64,000 nt of DNA from the NCBI GenBank assembly GCA_022539475.1, contig VCMS01000210.1, forward strand, positions 35,040 to 99,039. Direction: 5' to 3'. The stretch is from Gracilaria domingensis. Taxonomy: Eukaryota; Rhodophyta; Florideophyceae; Gracilariales; Gracilariaceae. Positions 32,441 through 42,795 of the stretch are shown one piece after another (position 1 is the first letter of the stretch; each line of letters starts with the position of its first letter). A model generated the notes under the pieces. It saw nothing but the letters and a program-made list of their open reading frames with translations, made no database searches and was not told the DNA's origin. Made by a program: the position numbers and the translations under genes.

Positions 32441-33549
32441 TGAGCTGGCTCATCGATAAGGTCACCACCAGTTGGATTGGCAACAACGAGGACCATTGCC
32501 GCCATGTCCTGACTTTAGAATCGTTAGGGGGTGGTATATGGTGAGAACTGAGCCAGGCTAACTGGCCTAGACCTCACCGCATCACCACCCTCCAATGCTT
32601 TTTTAGTCAGTGATGAAGAGAGAAGTAGAAGATATCCAAGTGGATTGCAATGCAACGTTCTTTCAGCTGCTCGTCAATAAGGTTACCACCAGTTGGACTG
32701 GCAACAACGAGGACCATTGCCGCCATGTCCTGACTTTAAAATCGTTAGGGGGTGGTATATGGTGAGAACTGAGCCAGGCTAACTGGCCTAGACCTCACCG
32801 CATCACTTCCCTCCAATGCTTTTCTAGTCAGTGATTAAGAGAGAAGTAGAAGATATCCATGTGGATTGCGATGCAACGTTCTTTCAGCTGCTCATCAATA
32901 AGGTTACCACCAGTTGGACTGGCAACAACGAGGACCATTGCCGCCATGTCCTGACTTTAAAATCGTTAGGGGGTGGTATATGGTGAGAACTGAGCCAGGC
33001 TAACTGGCCTAGACCTCACCGCATCACCACCCTCCAATGCTTTTCTAGTCGGTGATGAAGAGAGAAGTAGAAGATATCCAAGTGGATTGCAATGCAACGT
33101 TCTTTCAGCTGCTCATCAATAAGGTTACCACCAGTTGGACTGGCAACAACGAGGACCATTGCCGCCATGTCCTGACTTTAAAATCGTTAGAGGGTGGTAT
33201 ATGGTGAGAACTGAGCCAGGCTAACTGGCCTAGACCTCACCGCATCACCACCCTCCAATGCTTTTCTAGTCGGTGATGAAGAGAGAAGTAGAAGATATCC
33301 AAGTGGATTGCAATGCAACGTTCTTTCAGCTGCTCATCAATAAGGTTACCACCAGTTGGACTGGCAACAACGAGGACCATTGCCGCCATGTCCTGACTTT
33401 AAAATCGTTAGGGGGTGGTATATGGTGAGAATTGAGCCAGGCTATCTGGCCTAGACCTCACCGCATCACCACCCTCCAATGCTTTTTTAGTCGGCGATGA
33501 AGAGAGAAGTAGAAGATATCCAAGTGGATTGAAATGCAACGTTCTTTCC
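32441..33549. repeat. five-copy 221-bp tandem array with a conserved hairpin
   Basis: The marker GTTACCACC (GTCACCACC in unit 1) recurs at 32461, 32682, 32903, 33124 and 33345, exactly 221 bp apart each time. Units differ by a few substitutions and no indels. Each unit contains a long imperfect stem-loop from GACTTTAAAATCG to TGCTTTTCTAGTC (32511-32608 in unit 1). Nested arms pair GGGTGGT with ACCACCC, GGTGAG with CTCACC, and GCCAG with CTGGC around the loop GCTAA. No protein frame runs through the array. It may be a satellite or encode a structured RNA. Confidence 0.85.
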
Positions 33550-34010
33550 AAGTTTCCCCGACAACAATTTGTCGCGAACTTTCAATCAAGCAGACTGACG
33601 TTTACACTGCGGAGCACATGCAAGAGTTACGATGCGAAAGCCTGTCGTGCGACGGAAGGGGACAATTCTTCAGACATACTGCTACTCTACCTTTTGTCAG
33701 AGTAATTGCTTCTGTTCGGCGCACAACATACGGTTTGTCCAAGGCTAAGGAGAAAGAAACGGATGATATGCAAGTGGATTGATATGCAAAGTTCTTTTCA
33801 TGTTTCCAGGACAACGATTTGTCGCGCAAGACAGCAACTGCTTGCAAACAAGGGAGCTAGAGTTGTACTTGCAAGTTATTAGGTTCAAAAGCCTATTGTG
33901 CAACGAAAGGAAGAATTTTGTCAGGCAAAACAGTACTTCACCTTTCGTACAGAGCGGTGCCATTTTGCCAGATTCGATTCTTCCTTGCGACGCACGACAT
34001 GCTCGTTTCA
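33515..34010. repeat. diverged direct duplication of about 250 bp
   Basis: Sequence starting AAGTGGATTG(A)AATGCAACGTTCTTT at 33521 recurs in diverged form at 33771. Matching landmarks run in the same order: GACAACAATTTGTCGCG / GACAACGATTTGTCGCG, AAAGCCTGTCGTGCGACG / AAAGCCTATTGTGCAACG, and CTACCTTTTGTCAGAG / TCACCTTTCGTACAGAG. The first ~20 bases are also the end of the 221-bp unit, so the array abuts or invaded this older repeat. Confidence 0.6.
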
Positions 34011-35827
34011 CTCAAAAATATTATTACTTACCCACAGTAGAAGCTTCCAAGCTTTGAGCTTTCTGTTTTGAAGGCCAAGAGTTTCTGGGAGTTATGCCTG
34101 ATCAAGTATTGAAACGACGACTTTCCTTCGCGTGACTGACAAACGAAACGTTCTTGTCGAAATGCGCTTGACAGCAAATATTCGAGGACATAATATCCTT
34201 AAAGAGATGTTAAGTTGAAAGACGGATAATAGGGCTATCGTGGATAACCAATGCATTGACGAGGAGAAGGTAATTCTGGAGTGCAGGGACTGATAGTGTT
34301 GTCACCTGGGAGGTCGTTAAACCTATCCGGGCGATTGGTCATCTTCTTCTTTATTGGAGACACCTTACGCTTATTCCTCGTATCGTTTGAGGTTTGCTCA
34401 AGACCACCGACAGCCTGTTACGCTTTCGTAAAAAGGGAGCCCCCGACTACAGATTTGTAGTCGTGTTGCGCACGCTTAGCTACTACGTGATTACTCTACG
34501 AAGACGTTAGATCTCAAAGGTGTTCTCGGTCTGCGTGAGCATTTCGTCGCCATTGATTCTGCCTGTTCATCTCTCCTTGCTATAGCGGTACCTCTTCATT
34601 CTTCCTCTTGAGGTAATCAGGTAAGGGGTACAACACAACAAGGCGCTCTGCACGTACTACGTTATTCCGCCAATAGATAATTGCAGCTTTCCTTCTGTCC
34701 AACCCTCATTTCGTCGTCTATGTTAGACGAAAAGAACAAGCTGGTAACTTCCACTTGGGTGGTACGTCACTAAACTGCCTCCGTCTAGCTGCACGTAAGC
34801 AGCAGATCACGAGCTGGTCAATGAAGGAAGGTCCTGTCGCGGTTTCCTTAAGATCTCCCATTGAATGAAAGCTACAAAAGGGGCGCTAGGTGGTATTTTT
34901 TTCCAGGGCTTTCTTGGACGGACTATACTGTGGTTCGAGGACGATGAAAGGCTACCGGCTGGTTTTTGCTTTCGCCTGGTTTCGCCGACTGATATGAAGA
35001 TGGTGGAAAAGGCATCGCTCATGGTTTCTTGAGTGACCAACGGGGTACAAGGGAAGTCCTTAGTCCTTATGTGCCCCTTAGCTGACGGTATCTAGAGGTT
35101 GAATGAAGAGGGGAAACGAAGGCGATAATTGTCGGTGACGAAACAAGTATATTGCAAGTATATTGCTACTGATTAGCGGTCAGTGCACTGACCCAGGGCT
35201 GCGATGTGGAGATGTTATGGGTCGTTCGGTCTTGAGCAAACCCACAAGTAGGAGCGAAATTAGCCCCGGTGTTTCCATAAAGAGGAAGAGAGAGAGTGTG
35301 TGTGTGATAGTGTTATCATGCACAGCGGAGAAGAAAGAGTATACTCCGTGGAGCACTCTTAGCGGGGAACTCAGCGCAATTGTGGCTTTCGACATGTCAA
35401 ACAAGACTGTTTACAAACTGCATCCCCCTCCACAAGCAATATGCAATGCAAGTCACAAAACAAGACAATCTAATCTTCAATCTTCGAAGATCATGAAACT
35501 GGAGGAAGCAGTAGAGGGCACAACGGTACCGAATGCCGCAGATTGGGACTGCGCGCGTGCAGCATTTTCTACGAAATCCTGTGTGGAAGTACTCTTGAGA
35601 CACTTTACCGGGGTGACGAGCAAGGGTAGAAGGGATACGTACAGACTGATAAAAACGCTGGTTTCTGGTTTCGATCGCTTTTGTTCCTTTTAACGAGTCT
35701 ACTTCCTGCTACATGGCGTGCGAAGAAATAAAGAAAACTGTTCTTGTCAACACGTTGAAGCGCCGTGTCGTGGCAACTTAAAACTGCACAAGCAAGTTAT
35801 CATGTCCTCATAAAACTGACAACCGTT
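34011..35827. other. intergenic, no gene recognised
   Basis: The longest frame (35163-35693 +) starts with TTG and has no motif. The last ~150 bases before 35828 are probably 3'UTR of the minus-strand aldolase gene. Confidence 0.4.
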
Positions 35828-37165
35828 TTAGTACTTGTAACCCTTCTCAAAAGTACCCAATGCGTCCAAAGATGGCTCAGATCCCTTGGTGTACTTTCCG
35901 AGGTTCGCGAGCGAGTTTGCGCGGGCACGAGCGAGAAGCGCCTGCTGGGCAGCCGGAACGTTCTCTGCCTTGCCCATCCAAGATTTGAGGCATGATTGTT
36001 GAAGAGCACGGCCGTATGAGAAGCTCAGGCTCCACGGGCCCTTACGTGGAATGCTGTTCATGGCGCTAAGATTGATAGAGGCTTCCTCTTCCGACATACC
36101 ACCAGACAAGAACATCACTCCAGGGACGGCAGCGGGTACTCTGCGTTCCAAAGTACGCACAGTCATGGTACCAATTTCCTCAGGAGAAGTAGTTCCAGTG
36201 TAGTCAGATCCGGGCACTACCATGTTAGGCTTGAGCAGAGATCCCTCCAGAAGAACGCCGTTAGTATCACATGCCTTGTACACGGCTGCCAGAACCTCCT
36301 CCTGCACCTCGGCGGTTCTCGAGATCGGGTGATCTCCGTCCATCAGAATCTCGGGTTCAATGATTGGCACAAGACCGGCGTCCTGGACAGTGCGCGCGTA
36401 GCGGGCAAGTCCCCATGTGTTCTCCTGGACGGACAAGAGAGATGGAGTGGAGTCGGAGATCTGGAGCACAGCGCGCCACTTTGCAAAGCGAGCACCCTGC
36501 TTGTAGTAAGCGGCGGCGCGCTCACTGAGGCCATCCAAACCAGTGCACCAGGTCTCAAAGGAGGCAGCGTTGCCAAGCGGGGAGAGACCCTTGTCAACCT
36601 TGATACCCGGGATGATGCCAATCTCCTTGAGGCAGTCAACAAAAGGCTTGCCTTCCTTGCTGCTCTGGTACAAGGTTTCCTCAAAGAGAATGGCTCCAGA
36701 GATGAACTCCCCCAGGCCTTGGCAATTGAACAACAGACCGCGATAGGCCTGACGATTTTCCTCGGTGTTCTCCACTCCAATGGAAGCCAGTCGCTTGCCA
36801 ATGGTCTTTGTGGACTCGTCGACGGCGAGAATTCCCTTACCCGGGGCAGCAATCGCCGAGGCAGTCTGAATCAATTCGTCAGCATACTGCTCGAGGGCCA
36901 TGCGCGGCTGCACGCGGGCAACTCGGCTGGGAACATACGCTGGGCGAGCAGCAACAAAGGAGGATGAGCCGAGCGCACTACACAGATTCAACGGGCACGA
37001 TTCATATCACAAGGCACACGACGACTGGTTAGCGTTTTGCGACGCGGCGGGTGCGGGGGTGGGGTCAAGCCGGGAAGGACGCGCACGATGCGAAAGGCGA
37101 TGAGGTGATACGTACTTTGAGGAGCGCGAGATTGGAAGGGCGTTGACGAAGGCGGCGGGAGCCAT
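35828..37165 (-). CDS. class I fructose-bisphosphate aldolase, plastid
   Basis: Two exons: 37165-37116 and 36977-35828, with a 138-bp GTACGT..TAG intron (37115-36978); 399 aa. It interconverts fructose-1,6-bisphosphate with DHAP and GAP in the Calvin cycle and gluconeogenesis. Family marks: [11 protein letters not shown] near the start of the barrel, the Schiff-base lysine in [22 protein letters not shown], and the C-terminal Tyr in GYKY. The large exon alone has no ATG at its start (TTG). Splicing supplies [16 protein letters not shown], which joins in frame to a Ser/Arg/Ala-rich leader before [10 protein letters not shown]. That ~45-residue leader with an early Phe fits plastid targeting in red algae. 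Class I plastid aldolase occurs in red algae and green plants. GC is moderate, unlike the neighbours at the right. Confidence 0.93.
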
Positions 37166-38206
37166 TGCGAAATGAGGAGGCAGACAAGCGGAACACGGAA
37201 AGGAGGTCGTTTCTGCGCGGCGGAAAGGGAAGGGTGTGGCGTTCGAAGGCGGAGCACGGGCGGCGGGCGCGTCGCTAGGCGGAGGTGAAGGGAGAGCCCA
37301 AATACATGCGGCGAGAGAGCACGCCGGTGGACACGGGCCGTCGGTGAACGACAGCCTGTTGAGCGCTGCCCAGCGCGGCTGCGGAGCGCCTTCTCTGTGT
37401 GGTGCGCAGCACCCCGGCGGGCGCGGCCAATGATCGCGCGCGCGCGGCGACGACGCGCAAGCGATGGCTGCCACTTGGCGCTGAGAATACCAAGCACGCT
37501 CGCCGCAGCCCAAATTTGTTCCACATGCGCAGCCGGAGATCACATATGCACGCGCGCCATCGTGTGTGGCCGCCAGATGCGTTTGAGCGCGCTCGCCTCT
37601 CCATCTTCTAGAAGGCCACTCTTGAATTTGAACAGCCAGCTTCAAAAACATAGGGCAGTTGCCTGGAAACTCCCGCGGCTAAAGCAGCGGAAAAGTACCG
37701 GCCGCGCGGCTGCCGGCGCGGGCCCACGGTCGTTGCCGATAACGGCGAGTGGCCTGGCGCGGCGCCCGGGTACATGCAACCGTGTTTAAACCGCATCTGT
37801 TTTTATAGAAGCAACAAGTATGGCAACACAAATGTCTACGCATATATTGCTTATGCTTTCTATAATATACCCCGGGCCGGCCGCAGCGCTGGCCGTCCAA
37901 GCACTTTTTCCGCCTCGGTGGGGCGCGCGGTGCGGTCGTCTTCCACGAGATGAGCCAAAACAACAGAGTAGTAGTAGTGCATTACAAAAAAAAAGTAGCC
38001 AAACATCAGTACAGGCGGGCGGGCGGGCAACCGAAATAGCCCGGTACATCGCCGCAGATTGCAGCTCGCTCAAAGATGTCACTTCAACGCGTGCCGTCAA
38101 AAGCAGCCGCAAGTCCAGTAAAACACACACGCACAAAAAAAAACAAGCCACACACACACACACACACACAAAAAGCGCCAACACGGCTGTCACTCGCGAA
38201 GCGCAC
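37166..38206. other. promoter of aldolase and 3' flank of BAR gene
   Basis: The minus-strand reading of 37170-37330 is pyrimidine-rich and forms the aldolase leader. Further right are 3' sequences of the minus-strand BAR gene, including an A-rich stretch and a (CA)n microsatellite at 38149-38170. Frames across here are GC-driven shadows. Confidence 0.45.
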
Positions 38207-39133
38207 TCACTTGCCACTTCTCGACAGCGAAGGGATGGACTTTGCGCGGTTGAATGCGTCAGCAAAGTTGGCGGCCGCAATCGCCAAGGCGCGCTCGTAC
38301 TGCAGCGCAAGGCTCTTGCTCCATTTGGCCATGTTCTTGGACGTGAGCTCGGTCATGACGTCCGATTCGGTGCGCAGTTCAGTGGACGTCCGCACCCACA
38401 CGGGCTTGGCCGCTTCGGCAAGCGCCTCGTAGTAACTCCTCTTCTCGTCGGTGTCGGCCATGTCAGCGTGCCGCTTGTACTTGAGGTACTGCCCCTTCTG
38501 ATCGATGTAGCGCTTCCGAAGCGGGATGATCTTGCGGCTGTACCGCTCCTCAAACGAGCGGGTGAGGTCGTTGATGGGCGAACTGATTGCCACGCTGAGC
38601 TTGAGCACGGTGTCGCTGTGCGAGGACAGCCCTTTTCCCAGCGCCTTTTGCGCCTCACGCGCCTCAATCGGCAAGTAGGACGAAAAGTGCGACGACGGGA
38701 CGTTCTCGTCGTGGTGGTGAGCGTGCTCGGACAGCTGCAGCTCCGTGTCCTCCGACTCAGAGGAGCGGCGCGCACGCGACTGCATGACGTGCAGCAAGGT
38801 GTCGCCCAGGCTGCGCTCGTTTCCCGCGTGCGCCACGAGCGTGTCCTTGTGCTCGTTGGCGGCGGACGCGAGCTCGCGCAGCGCGACGCGAATCTCCTCC
38901 AGCGCGTGGATGGAGTTGCCCAGCGGGCGATCCTCGTAGTAGAGCTCGGGCGACTCGTCCAGAATGGGGTGCGCGTCGATGGCGCCAAACACCTTGTGCG
39001 ACACGGTGAGCGGCAGCAGCGAGTGCGGCAGCACGGAAAGCGAGAACGGGCTGTCATGGTGGAGCGCGTGCTCGGACTCGGAGCGGTCGTCCGGGCGGCG
39101 GAAGCGGTTGCCAATGGAGCGAAGAAGAGCCAT
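38207..39133 (-). CDS. BAR-like coiled-coil membrane-binding protein
   Basis: 308 aa, single exon. After a short basic N-terminus there are three long amphipathic helices: about 85-125 (HALEEIRVALRELASAANEH), 160-220 (AREAQKALGKGLSSHSDTVL; LTRSFEERYSRKIIPLRKRY) and 230-295 (DTDEKRSYYEALAEAAKPVW; MAKWSKSLALQYERALAIAA). A His/Ser/Glu-rich loop lies after the first helix. Spacing and the central basic face (KIIPLRKRYIDQKGQYLKYK) resemble BAR-superfamily dimers that sense membrane curvature in trafficking. The call is by pattern, not by a diagnostic motif; a generic coiled-coil protein is the alternative. Head-to-head with the lipase gene across 670 bp. Confidence 0.55.
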   Translation of the reverse strand: MALLRSIGNRFRRPDDRSESEHALHHDSPFSLSVLPHSLLPLTVSHKVFGAIDAHPILDESPELYYEDRPLGNSIHALEEIRVALRELASAANEHKDTLVAHAGNERSLGDTLLHVMQSRARRSSESEDTELQLSEHAHHHDENVPSSHFSSYLPIEAREAQKALGKGLSSHSDTVLKLSVAISSPINDLTRSFEERYSRKIIPLRKRYIDQKGQYLKYKRHADMADTDEKRSYYEALAEAAKPVWVRTSTELRTESDVMTELTSKNMAKWSKSLALQYERALAIAAANFADAFNRAKSIPSLSRSGK

Positions 39134-39803
39134 TTGGCGGCGAAGCGGGGGGGGGGGGGGCGGGCGGCGGCAAGCAGCGCAAGCAGACGTAGTAGGCGCG
39201 GAGCGGGTAGCAACGGGCGGGGAGGCGCGGCGCGTCGGAGCGTTGGGCGAGGACGGCGGCGCGCCATGGCGGCGGCGGCGCGCGCGCTATGTAGCGCACG
39301 GCGCGAACGGCTCTCTGAGCAGGGCGGCGCGTTTGCTCGCGGCGGCGGGCGCGGCGCGCGAGCGCGGCGGCGCGCGCGTAACGGTCGGGCGCCGCTACTG
39401 CGCCGCACTGCGCACTTGACTGTTTCGCGCCGCCGCGCCACTGCGGATCGCTTTACACCGCCGCGCCATCGCGCGCCGTGGCGCGCGCCGTGCCACGCGC
39501 CCGCCACGCACTCCACGCGCGCCACGCGCGCCACGATGCCGCGCTGTGCGCGCCGCACCTTCTCACGCCAGCAATGCTCGCGGGACATATCCACTTGGGG
39601 TGCAAATCTACGCCGTAGCTTACTACGCGCGCGCCACTGCGCGCCGCTTCCACAACCCCCCCCATCGCCCACCGCCGACCGTCGACCGCCGACCGCCGAC
39701 CGCCGTCGTCGCCGTCGTCGCCGACGTCGCCCGACGTCGACGCCGCCCGCCCCCGCACGCCGACCGCATCCCATCCCCCCCCTCCCCTCCCCCACGCGCC
39801 GCC
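39134..39803. promoter_or_regulatory. bidirectional region between BAR and lipase genes
   Basis: 670 bp of GC-rich sequence between divergent ATGs, with a G-run (39149-39160) in the BAR leader. A C/GACCGCC tandem (about 39675-39710) and a pyrimidine-rich stretch lead to the lipase ATG. ACGT cores occur near 39723 and 39735. No TATA box was recognised. Confidence 0.4.
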
Positions 39804-41321
39804 ATGAGCGCGCTCGTCGGGCTCGGTCCGCTGCTGGACCCCTCCGCGCTCGCCACCATCGCGCGCCAGCTGTGGGCGGCGCGCGACCGCCTCCACCTGC
39901 GCATGCGCGGCAACCTGCCGTCCGCCCCCGAGCTCTACCTCGCCTTCAACTCGTACATGGCCGAGTGCGACCGCCGCCGTCTGGAGGACGGCGCCGCCGC
40001 GGGCGCCGACCAGCTCGCCGTGCCCGCTCTGCCTCCGCCACCGCCGCCGTCATCCTCCTCCTCCTCCGCGGCGGCTGCGGCTGCCGCCGCCGCCGCGCCG
40101 CCCGACGTGCACGCGCTCATGCACTATCTCATGGTGGCCGACGCCGCGTACGCCACGTCGCCGCAGACGCAAAGCGCCGTGCTGGCGCAGCTCGGCTTGG
40201 GCGAGGCGCTCGAGTTCCGCCTGCAGGCGGAGAAGTGGTGCCCCGGCTACTTCATCTGCTTCGACACGCAGCGCCAGCACCTGGTGCTGTCCATCCGCGG
40301 CTCCAAGGAGATGTCCGACTTCATCACCAACCTCAGCGCCGACATGGAGCCGTTCCTGTCCGGCTACGGCCACCAGGGCGTGGTGCGCTCCGCGCTGCGC
40401 CTGTTCCACGAGCTGCTGCCCACCATCGTCAGCTTTGCGGCCATGTTCAAGCCGCGCGCGTTCGTCGTGGTGGGCCACTCGCTCGGCGCCGCCGTGGCGT
40501 CGGCGTTCTGCATGCTGCTGCGCAAAACGGCGCATGAAGATCGCTCCATCAAGGCGCCGCTGCGCCGCCCCAGGTGCTACGCGTTCGCGCCGCCGCCGTT
40601 CCTGTCGGAGCGGCTGGCCGAGCAGTCGCAGCAGAGCTGCGACATCACGACGGTGGTGACGCACCTGGACCTGGTGCCGCGGCTGTCGGCGGCGTCGGTG
40701 GACCGGCTGCTGTTCAAGCTGTCGCGCTACGACTGGGGGCGCGACATGAGCTCGTCCGTGGCGCGCACGGTGGAGTCGGTGGCGTCGACGTTCATGCGCG
40801 AGGAGAACGCGCGCTCGCTGTCGCAGACGGTGGCCACGCACGGGTCGGTGGGCGTGGCGGTGGCGAGCGCGGCGGTGCGGCAGCAGGCGCGGAGCGCGCT
40901 GCAGACGCGGCCGCCGAGCTCGCTGTGGAACATGGCGCTCAACGCGACGGTGATGCTGACGTCGATGCTCAACAACAGCCTGGAGGGCAACCGGCAGCGG
41001 CGGCACGGCGAGGCGCGGCGGGGCGCGGAAATGGGCTTCGCGCGGCAGTTCGGCATGAGCGAGGCGGACGTGCGGCGGCAGCTGGGCGACGAGCTGACGG
41101 AGGTGTTCCTGGCGGGGCGCGTGTGGCACCTGGACCGGCCGTTCTCGGCGCCGCCGGCGCGCGGCGCGGCGCGCGAGGAGGAGGAGGCGGCGATGGCGGG
41201 CAGCGCGCTGGTGGCGCGGCCGCGCGCGTTCTTCCGCGACGTCGAGCTGTCGCAGTGGATGCTGCACGACCACAACCCGCGCACGACGCTGGCGGCGCTG
41301 CGCTCGCTGGCGCGCGAGTGA
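39804..41321 (+). CDS. class 3 (diacylglycerol-lipase-like) lipase
   Basis: 505 aa. Alpha/beta-hydrolase of Pfam Lipase_3 type. The nucleophile elbow is VVVGHSLGAAVASAF (Ser near 226), the acid is Asp in HLDLVPRLS (near 289), and a C-terminal His is in WMLHDHNPRTTLAAL (near 488-490), the same order and ending as sn-1 diacylglycerol lipases. The oxyanion strand region is HLVLSIRGSKEMSDFITNLS. Unlike animal DAGLs it has no N-terminal transmembrane bundle; instead there are helical segments, a Pro/Ser/Ala linker (about 75-100) and then the catalytic domain, so it may be soluble or peripheral. Substrate is inferred. The start ATG follows GCCGCC; an 86-codon upstream extension is leader sequence. 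Confidence 0.85.
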   Translation: MSALVGLGPLLDPSALATIARQLWAARDRLHLRMRGNLPSAPELYLAFNSYMAECDRRRLEDGAAAGADQLAVPALPPPPPPSSSSSSAAAAAAAAAAPPDVHALMHYLMVADAAYATSPQTQSAVLAQLGLGEALEFRLQAEKWCPGYFICFDTQRQHLVLSIRGSKEMSDFITNLSADMEPFLSGYGHQGVVRSALRLFHELLPTIVSFAAMFKPRAFVVVGHSLGAAVASAFCMLLRKTAHEDRSIKAPLRRPRCYAFAPPPFLSERLAEQSQQSCDITTVVTHLDLVPRLSAASVDRLLFKLSRYDWGRDMSSSVARTVESVASTFMREENARSLSQTVATHGSVGVAVASAAVRQQARSALQTRPPSSLWNMALNATVMLTSMLNNSLEGNRQRRHGEARRGAEMGFARQFGMSEADVRRQLGDELTEVFLAGRVWHLDRPFSAPPARGAAREEEEAAMAGSALVARPRAFFRDVELSQWMLHDHNPRTTLAALRSLARE

Positions 41322-42054
41322 GCCGCACGTGGCGCACGTATGCGCGCTGGCGCGCGCCGGCGGAGGGCGCGCGCGCGCGGGGGGGGCGCATGTGCGGCGC
41401 GCGCGGCGGCGGCGGCGCGCAACGTGGCGCGCGCGCGCGCGCGTGCTCCACGTGGCGCGCGGCGGCACGCGTCACGCGCGCGGCGCGCGCTCCGCCTAAT
41501 GCGCGCGCGCCATCCCCGCGCGGCGCGCGCGCCTTCGCCGCCCCGCCCGCGTCCGCGCGCCGCCGCCGCCCGCCTTCCCGAGCCGCCGTCTCGCCGCCGC
41601 CGCCCGCTGACCGCGCGTGGCTCTTCTGTGGCCGCCGTCGCGGCGTGGAGCCTGCCCGCCTGCCGCTGCGCGCCCGCCGCCGCCGCCACCGCCAGCCGCT
41701 TGTCCGCGCCTGCTGCGTTGCGCCCGCCGCGCAAGCTTCCCAACCGAGCCGTCCCCCTTCCCCTCCCGTGTCCACTCTCTTCCAGCCGTGCCCGCCGTCG
41801 CGCAGCCGCCCTCGCCCCCCGCGTCCACCACCCCCCCGTGCCTTGCGTATAAGAGACGCCGTCGCGTCTTCGCCTGACGTCAACTCGTTTGTCCCCTCTC
41901 CTTGCCCGGCCCTCGTCGCGCGTCCCCACCCCCCTACCCCCCCTTACCCTCTCTTCATCTCACCCCCCCCCCCCCCCCCCCCGCCCCGCCGAGGACCGCT
42001 CTCGTATCCGCGCTGCGTATCCGCCACGTTCCCGCCGCCGAGCCGAGTCCGGTC
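41322..42054 (+). promoter_or_regulatory. bZIP gene promoter with TATA box and CRE palindrome
   Basis: A GC-rich upstream block is followed by a C-rich leader with a poly-C run (about 41960-41981). GTATAAGAG at 41848-41856 is a good TATA box about 200 bp before the ATG. At 41875-41882 lies TGACGTCA, a perfect cyclic-AMP-response-element palindrome bound by bZIP factors. Autoregulation of the downstream bZIP gene is a natural but untested reading. Confidence 0.6.
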
Positions 42055-42795
42055 ATGGTGCCATCGTCCACCGCCTCGCTCCCCGCCGCCGCCGTCGCTG
42101 CCGCCGCTGCAGCGTCGGCCCACCCCATGCCCGTCGCGTGGGCGCCGTCCTCGCCCCGTCTGGACAACATCTTCGTCGATACGTTTGACGCGTCGCCGCG
42201 CAACGCGCTGTCGTCCTTCCCGCTCGTGCCAGCCCCGCCCATGCCGCCCTCGCTCTCGCTCGGCGCCTCTGCGTCGCCGCGCGCGTCGCCGCCGCGCGCG
42301 TCCGCCGCGCCGTCGCACGGCGCCGCGCCGCCCGCCGTGATGCTCACGCCGGACACCGTGAAGCCGATGCCCATGTTACAGGACCACACCAATCAACCGC
42401 TGTCACCCATGATTCTGTCACCGCAGCACGGCGCGCGCCTGCTCAACACGGACAGTCGCCGTCGTCGCCAGCTGCGCATTCAGCATCGCCGTCGCGTGCG
42501 CCGCAATGCGCCGCCCACGCGCCCGCAGCGATTGGCGCCTGTGGCGGACGCCGCCGCCATCAACCGCCGCGCCGCGCGTGTGATCCGCAATCGAGAGGTG
42601 GCGTTGCGCGCGCGACAGAAGCAAAAGGCGTTGATGAGGAGTCTGGAGAGCGAGAATTATTCGCTCAAGAGCCGTGCGTCCACGCTTGAGGAGGAGAATT
42701 GTACGCTCAAGACCCAGATTGAGATGTTGCGACGAGGAAGCTACCTGGACTTTGATGCGTTGGGTGCGTCCGTTTCGGGCTCCGCTTCCAACTGA
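42055..42795 (+). CDS. bZIP transcription factor
   Basis: 246 aa, single exon. Residues about 160-230 hold the bZIP. The basic region is INRRAARVIRNREVALRARQ with the invariant N-x7-R spacing, followed without gap by a four-heptad zipper of leucines (LESENYS, LKSRAST, LEEENCT, LKTQIEM). The N-terminal half is Ala/Ser/Pro-rich with short TP and SP sites (LTPDTVKPMP, PLSPMILSP) suitable for proline-directed kinases. A very basic patch (SRRRRQLRIQHRRRVRRN) just before the bZIP probably acts as nuclear signal. It should bind ACGT or TGACTCA-type sites as a dimer; both kinds occur in this window (41875 and 32271). The C-terminus is short. Confidence 0.92.
   Translation: MVPSSTASLPAAAVAAAAAASAHPMPVAWAPSSPRLDNIFVDTFDASPRNALSSFPLVPAPPMPPSLSLGASASPRASPPRASAAPSHGAAPPAVMLTPDTVKPMPMLQDHTNQPLSPMILSPQHGARLLNTDSRRRRQLRIQHRRRVRRNAPPTRPQRLAPVADAAAINRRAARVIRNREVALRARQKQKALMRSLESENYSLKSRASTLEEENCTLKTQIEMLRRGSYLDFDALGASVSGSASN

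Noticed and set aside
32441-33549. CRISPR-like or LTR interpretation of the tandem array
   Set aside because: Units are directly adjacent at 221 bp with no unique spacers, no TG..CA ends and no coding body. A satellite or RNA cluster fits better.
35163-35693. 176-codon + frame downstream of the aldolase gene
   Set aside because: Starts with TTG, has no domain, and lies where 3'UTR of the opposite gene is expected.
37820-40537. 905-codon + strand frame across the BAR gene into the lipase
   Set aside because: It is antisense to a well-formed helical protein, then out of frame with the lipase. The composition is low-complexity Arg/Ala/Pro.
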